The position numbers and the translations under genes were made by a program. Source: Pterois miles (taxonomy: Eukaryota; Chordata; Actinopteri; Perciformes; Scorpaenidae). Taken from it: a DNA stretch of 64,000 nt. The stretch is taken from assembly GCA_947000775.1 (NCBI GenBank), contig CAMQGK010000514.1, forward strand, positions 1,267,001 through 1,331,000, written 5' to 3'. The notes below the pieces were generated by a model. That model was not told the DNA's origin. It saw nothing but the letters and a program-made list of their open reading frames with translations, and searched no databases. Below are positions 59,553-64,000 of this stretch, one piece after another. Position 1 is the stretch's first letter. Every line of letters begins with the position of its first letter.

Positions 59553-61794
59553 GTGAAATCTGACTCCTGCTCTGAGCAGAGACTCAGCTGCTCTGAGTCT
59601 CTTAGACACTTTCATTTAGTGGCGTTTGCCATCCAACTATCCATTGATAACATGGCACTGATACGGCAAAAAGAACGAAATGGGTAAAGCAAAGCAAAGC
59701 GGTGGCGGCGGGTATGCAATGTAATCGGCGTGTGGCCGACCACCGTGTAACACACCGACCGCTGCAGCGCGCCATGTGTGAACGCTCCGAACCGGATTAG
59801 AGCTTTAACTCAAGTACAGGATCTGAATCCTGGTCCACATGCCAGCTGTACCTGTTCGGAAAGCAAGCGAGCTGATTGGTCCCCAGTCCTGTGTGAAGCT
59901 CATCAGCGTCTCGTCCAATCGGATGTTGTGAATGATAATGCGTCCCGTCGCCGTGCCAACGCCGACCACGTCCACCGCGGGACTCTGGGAAAGTACGTTT
60001 TTATTATTCAACAAATGAAAAATATGTATATGCAATTATTTTTTTCAAAATAAAAGCAATAATTAATAAATTACATCTGTTCCTATGAGTAACATTCACA
60101 GTCAACATATTTATTTATTCATTATTTATTTATGTAATCAGTACACATACTTCAGAGTACCAAGTACTGACCTGCTGCAGGACTGTGACTCCTGCTGACC
60201 AGCCGGGGAACGTGAACAACAACTTACTGAAAACACAAAAAACAACAAAACAAATTCTTACTACACACAGAAAACCTGGAGGAGCTGGAGAAAGAGAGGT
60301 ACTACTGACAGTACTGATACGAACACTGAGTACTACGACTTTACTGTTACTGCTGTAACACTGTAACCACTGATAGTACTACTGCAAATACTACTTCTGC
60401 TAGTCTTCTACTTCATAAAGAATACTAATACTGTATATCCTGCAACTTTTGACAGTCTTCAGAGTACTACCACAACTTTAATACTGTAACCATGGGCAGT
60501 ACAACTATGACTGTATTACTACTACTATTGCTAATCCCACAATTAGTACTCATTACAGCACTACTATGACTGTGCTTCTACCACTCTAATACTACTACTG
60601 GGTTTGTGGCTGTCGCCACCTTGTTTTGGTTTTTAGTATTTGATGACATCATCATGATGTGTAATGCAGGATTTTTTTTACCCTTTAGGTGTTTCACAAT
60701 AAAAGCTGAGAGAACTGTTAGCCTGGATGCAAACATGCTCACCTGGTCTTGATGTTCCAGAGCTGCAGTGCACCCTGGGAGCTTCCAAGCAGCACCTTGT
60801 TCAGGTAGGTGCTTGGGTGCATCATGGCCGACACGTCAAAGGTGACGGGGTCAAACTGCAACTGCAGGTAGATTTCTGAGAGAGAGAGAGAGAGCAAGGC
60901 ATGATGGGTAAGAGGACAGGAAAAATAAAGAGCAGATAGAGAGTGAGTGAAGCCCCCCCCCCTCACCCCCTCCCTGGACGTCCCACACGATGACATCACC
61001 GCCGCTGTCGGCTGAGATCAGCTGATCACCCAGAGGAAGCAGCAGGCGCACTTCCTGTCTGTGTCCATGGTAACGCATCACCACCTGTACGGATAGCAGA
61101 CTGGGTCAAAACACTTAGATTTTTTTATTCTACTATTTGACAACAATCAAATAAAAATATATTAAGACTCAGATGTTTGTGAATGATTTTAAATAAAGTT
61201 TTTTGACCTCTTTGTTACGGGCGAAGGCGCTGATGAGTCGTCCGGCGGCGGCGAACACCAACATCCTGTCTGCTGCCACACAGTTGATGTCATCTGATAG
61301 GCTGTTACCTAGGCAACCACCACATTACATCATGGCACAGCAGCCAATCAGAGAGCACAATTCTCCCCAGCATCATCAGAGTTCAGTTTACTTAATATTG
61401 AAATGTACTCACTGACAGCAACGATCCCCAACCTGTTCACCTGAAAGTAATCAATCCATCAGTTAGTCATTAATATGTCACTCAGTCAACCATCAATCCA
61501 TCCACCAATTAATCCACCAATCAATCAGGCAGGAGAGGAGAGTCTGTGACCGTCCTGTTGTCTCTACGGGAGCCGTCAGAGGACAAACAGGACACTTTAA
61601 ACACGTTTAAAGAACATCAGGAAGTTGATGAAACTCAATGTTCTTACATTGTACGTGTGGAAACATTTACCGACCGACGTCACCACGTAAAACTCCCGGT
61701 GCTTCTTGTGGTACCGGAGCGCGTGCGGAACGTGGTTGGAATAAAGTCCCAGAACCCGGAACCCGGAGAACAAAGAGCTGCCGCCGCCCGGCAT
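51289..61794 (-). CDS. wdr36: WDR36/UTP21, small-subunit processome protein; apparent 1-base frameshift
   Basis: WDR36 (yeast Utp21) is a nucleolar double beta-propeller protein of the UTP-B complex, needed for 18S rRNA processing. Exons: 61648-61794, 61413-61440, 61208-61308, 60967-61084, 60743-60875, 60172-60226, 59852-59984, 59119-59294, 58666-58786, 56097-56162, 55504-55593, 55275-55417, 55068-55185, 54824-54989, 54366-54474, 54200-54279, 53939-54046, 53545-53780, 52564-52683, 52286-52367, 51534-51721, 51289-51438. All junction phases agree except within 53545-53780, which is one base too long. Removing one base gives 888 residues, against about 895-951 for human WDR36 depending on start. 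The ATG at 61,794 opens MPGGGSSLFSGFRVLGLYSN. Confidence 0.95.
51722..52285. other. wdr36 intron 20, AT-rich, no feature
   Basis: Nothing recognisable lies between exons 20 and 21. Confidence 0.5.
52720..53115. mobile_element. Possible MITE-like element
   Basis: Both ends carry related inverted text: cagaataaatcctttgggca on the left, and on the right the complement of attaggcctttattccgaat with tgtccatgtaagcgcagc. The interior has the palindromic gccgatcagaacgccgatcggc. I cannot define exact ends or a target duplication. Confidence 0.3.
53939..56162 (-). other. wdr36: wdr36 exons 10-17: second WD40 propeller
   Basis: Residues about 338-631. Pieces are GQDGTLQSFSTVHERFNKN, a lysine-rich NKKKEQKKKKGLSYEELRLP (likely nuclear or nucleolar targeting), SDWDSIIACHRGRLATTTWN, ITSCGNFAVIGSSCGRVDVY, TLTTGSDWLLKFWRF, MLALALDDFTLLVVDIETRR, MDCTIRTWDLPSG and SPTGDFLATAHVDSLGVYLW. 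Exon 17 ends TG before GTCTGA, a weak donor supported by the match of the next exon. Confidence 0.93.
54500..54845 (-). repeat. 36-bp array copied from a wdr36 splice donor
   Basis: About nine degenerate copies of a unit containing ttagctacctgtctctgtgt and agcatcatgcta fill intron 14. The first copy overlaps the last ~20 coding bases of exon 14 and its donor (CAG then GTAGCT, 54,818-54,824). A diverged single copy lies near 53,250-53,300. Confidence 0.85.
56600..56822 (-). repeat. In-frame repeat in the transposase acidic tail
   Basis: About ten copies of gataatgaccagactgactc type (20-21 bp) encode DNDQTDS-like acidic repeats between the SSSTICQWIRKAG block and the SDTDDEGFDG end. Losses of single bases shift some copies to ITTRPTR. 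Confidence 0.85.
57285..58040. repeat. 35-bp minisatellite inside the transposon, about 21 copies
   Basis: The unit contains cgcctgactactgtcagtag and tattactccgccagg. Copies are nearly identical, with scattered ga/ta changes. The period is not a multiple of three. Confidence 0.96.
58078..58426 (-). mobile_element. tRNA-derived SINE nested in the transposon
   Basis: (gaa)n at 58,078-58,110 is the reverse of the (ttc)n tail. The body matches the 11,571 copy, with ggcgcttgtcaggagcagcc and box B (ggttcaagtcccg on the minus strand), and ends at gggggtggcagtagctcagt. It inserted after the pogo-like element. Confidence 0.88.
59290..59550. repeat. (GT)n and long (AT)n beside the wdr36 exon 8 acceptor
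   Basis: A (gt)n run lies directly at the exon 8 acceptor (TTTATAG then AC, 59,294). An (at)n tract with acgt interruptions follows at 59,372-59,550. The length is probably polymorphic. Confidence 0.95.
60230..60740. other. wdr36 intron 5, tact/act-rich, no gene
   Basis: Degenerate actactactg-type text runs from about 60,295 to 60,600. No exon or transposon was recognised. Confidence 0.5.
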
Positions 61795-61995
61795 GTCCGG
61801 TACCGACGGAGGACGTCACCGAGCAAGAAAGAGCAGAACCGACGAGAGGACAAACCGACCGGACAACGGAGCTGGAGCGACACAGGAAGCACGTGGAGCG
61901 GCGCGGAGGAACTGAGACCGACGGGAAACACTAACACCAACATAAAGGTTCCGCTCTGAGGACGAAGGTTCCGTCTGTAGCGGAACACAAAATAA
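61795..61995 (-). promoter_or_regulatory. Probable wdr36 5' UTR and GC-rich promoter
   Basis: Sequence upstream of the ATG is GC- and CpG-rich (ggagcggcgcggaggaactg, cgacggaggacgtcaccgag) with no TATA box, as expected for a housekeeping ribosome-biogenesis gene. The composition drops to AT-rich at about 61,990. Confidence 0.5.
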
Positions 61996-62126
61996 AATAA
62001 ATGTCCAAGTATAGAATCCGTATCACATTTCAATACATTAAAAATGAGAAATAATACTATGTATTATATTATGTATATTAATAATAAATAAACATTATAT
62101 TTTAAATAATCAAACGATAACAATAG

Positions 62127-64000
62127 ATTATAAGATATAAGATATTCCTTTATTAGTCCCACAGTGGGGAAATTTACACATTACAGCAGCAAAATACAAA
62201 TAAAATAAATTAGTATATACATAATAGAAAATAGAAAAGAGTAAAGCCAGAAAAAATGTGTCCATCATATCAATGATATAATTGTACATAAAGTCCTTAT
62301 TGCACTTGTGTTTCTGGTGAGTTTGTTGTGAATGTGACTGTGATTGTGATTGTGGTCTACTGGGAGCAGTGCTGGTTGTGAATGTGTATGTGGTCTACTG
62401 GGAGCAGTGCTGGTTGTGAATGTGTATGTGGTCTACTGGGAGCAGTGCTGGTTGTGAATGTGTATGTGGTCTACTGGGAGCAGCGCTGGTTGTGAATGTG
62501 TATGTGGTCTACTGGGAGCAGCGCTGGCTTGTGAATGTGTATGTGGTCTACTGGGAGCAGTGCTGGTTGTGAATGTATATGTGGTCTACTGGGAGCAGTG
62601 CTGGTTGTGGAGTCTAACAGCTGCAGGCAGGAAGGACCTTCTGTAACGCTCCTTCGTACACTTAGGGTGTAGCAGCCTGTCACTGAAGGAGCTCTCCAGA
62701 GCTCTGATGGTGTCTCTCATGGGGTGGGAGTCCTTCTCCATCATGGATGACAGCTTAGCCATCGTCCTCCTCTCTCCCACCACCTGCACTGAGTCCAGAG
62801 AGCATCCCAGGACAGAGCTGGCCCTTTTGATGATCTTATCCAGCCTCTTCCTGTCTGCAGCTGTGATGCTGCTGCCCCAGCAAACCACTCCATAAAATAT
62901 GGCTGATGCCACCATGGTGTCATAAAATGTTTTCAGGAGTGTCCCCTGCACTCCAAAGGACCTCAGTCTCCTGAGCAGATACAGCCTGCTCTGGCCTTTT
63001 TTATGGAGTGCAGAGGAATTTGTTGTCCAGTCCAGTTTATTGTTCAGGTGAACACCCAGGTATTTATAAGATGTCACCATCTCAATGTCTGATCCCTGGA
63101 TGTTCACCGGTGTTGGAGGGGGATGAGTTTGCCTGCGGAAATCCACCACCAGCTCTTTAGTTTTCCCCGCGTTGATCTGGAGGTGGTTCCGCAGGCACCA
63201 GTCCACGAAGTCCTGGGAAAGTTCTCTGTACTCCCCATCGTCCCCATCAGTGATGAGGCCGACGATAGCAGAGTCATCAGAGAACTTCTGCAGGTGACAG
63301 GTTGGTGAGTTGTAAGTGAAGTCTGCAGTGTAGAGCGTGAAGAGGAACGGAGCCAGAACCGTTCCCTGCGGGGCCCCCACACTGCAGACCACCGTGTCTG
63401 AAATGAAGTCCTGTGTCCTCACAAACTGTGGGCGGTTTGTGAGGTAGTCCAGTATCCAGGATGTTAGATGGTTATCTACCCCTGCAGTCTCCAGTTTGTC
63501 CCCCAGAAGTGTCGGCTGGATGGTGTTGAAAGCACTGGAGAAATCAAAGAACATGATCCTCACAGTGCTACCAGGTTTCTCCAGGTGAGACAGCGCTCGG
63601 TCCACAAGGAAGATGACAGCATCATCCACCCCAATGCCAGGTTGGTAGGCAAACTGTAGTGGGTCCATGGATGGACTCACCACAGGGCGGAGATGTTGGA
63701 GGACCAGGCGCTCCAGGGCCTTCATCAGGTGGGATGTTAATGCCACCGGCCTGAAGCTGCTGGGGTCCTTGGGGTGTGGGGTCTTGGGCACAGGTACCAC
63801 GCAGGATGTCTTCCATAGTTGTGGTACCTTCCTCAGCTTCAGGCTCAGGTTGAATAGACGTCCAAAAGTCCCACACAGCTGGTCTGCGCAGGACTTCAGG
63901 AGCCTGGAGCTGATGCCATCTGGACCCGTAGCCTTCCTCACATTCATCTTCTTGAACTGGTTCTTCACCTGAAGGGTTGTGAAGGACAAACTGGAGCAGG
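62127..64000 (-). mobile_element. LINE retrotransposon 3' half (Rex1/CR1/L2-like), reverse transcriptase intact here
   Basis: The open frame enters from beyond the right edge and stops at 62,586-62,588. Reverse transcriptase blocks appear in order: ATGPDGISSRLLK, FRPVALTSHLMKALERLVL, IMFFDFSSAFNTI, GAPQGTVLAPFLFTLYTADF, FSDDSAIVGL (the catalytic box with S where most relatives have A), INAGKTKELVVDFRR and YKYLGVHLNNKLDW. The 3' UTR ends in gtgggactaataaaggaata at about 62,140 followed by a short (tctta)-like tail. No frameshift is visible in the 460+ residues present, so the copy is young. Confidence 0.9.
62340..62610. repeat. 38-bp array formed from the LINE ORF end
   Basis: About seven copies contain gtggtctactgggagcagtg and ctggttgtgaatgtgtat. 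On the LINE strand the first copy holds the last codons NQHCSQ and the stop, so the stop-codon region itself has been tandemly multiplied into the 3' UTR. Confidence 0.93.

Larger units (their letters stand above)
58666..61794 (-). other. wdr36: wdr36 exons 1-9: first WD40 propeller
   Basis: Residues 1 to about 337. Recognisable pieces are YVVTSVGKCFHTYN, AFARNKEVVMRYHGHRQEV, LISADSGGDVIVWDV, MMHPSTYLNKVLLGSSQG (a highly conserved WDR36 signature), LQLWNIKT, AVDVVGVGTATGRIIIHNI, FTQDWGPISSLAFRT, LHREPLLVTNGADNAIK and VWIFDQ. WD ends (IVWD, LQLWN, AFWD, VWIFD) recur at about 40-residue steps. Confidence 0.93.

Overview
The window is vertebrate nuclear DNA, most likely from a ray-finned (teleost) fish. 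It has many-exon genes with GT/AG introns, tRNA-headed SINEs, a Rex1/CR1/L2-like LINE, a pogo/Tigger-like DNA transposon and very many long minisatellites. By my hand tally tandem or near-monotonous repeats fill about a quarter of the 64 kb (roughly 15-16 kb). No rRNA or genuine tRNA gene was seen. Almost every long open frame outside the four genes below is a repeat whose period is a multiple of three.

Layout. 1-2,113 is a 15-bp minisatellite. 2,966-8,110 (minus) is complete mocs2, encoding both subunits of molybdopterin synthase. 8.3-12.3 kb is intergenic, with interspersed repeats and a GTA-rich compound array holding a SINE. 12,499-37,565 (minus) is complete man2a1 (Golgi alpha-mannosidase II), 23 coding exons and about 1,152 residues, whose introns carry most of the giant arrays. 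38.6-40.7 kb holds its probable promoter and a dead LINE fragment. 40,789-48,591 (plus) is a seven-exon type I membrane protein with three SRCR domains. 51,289-61,794 (minus) is wdr36 (UTP21), 22 exons and about 888 residues, broken by one extra base in exon 18. 62,127-64,000 (minus) is the 3' part of a LINE that runs off the window.

The gene models were built by hand: reverse complement, splice-site choice, phase check at each junction, and remembered vertebrate homologues. Phases close across all 23 man2a1 exons (one junction is ambiguous) and across all wdr36 exons except the single-base problem. man2a1 and wdr36 are also near neighbours on human 5q21-q22, which supports man2a1 over man2a2.

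The genes do unrelated jobs: molybdenum cofactor synthesis, N-glycan trimming, immune or scavenger recognition, and ribosome small-subunit assembly. The notable features are structural. mocs2 places its two subunits in one reading frame, separated by a stop codon and six bases. Several minisatellites start at, or copy, splice sites. One repeat family carries an 18-bp array in short and hugely expanded copies. SINEs and the LINE share a 3' tail.
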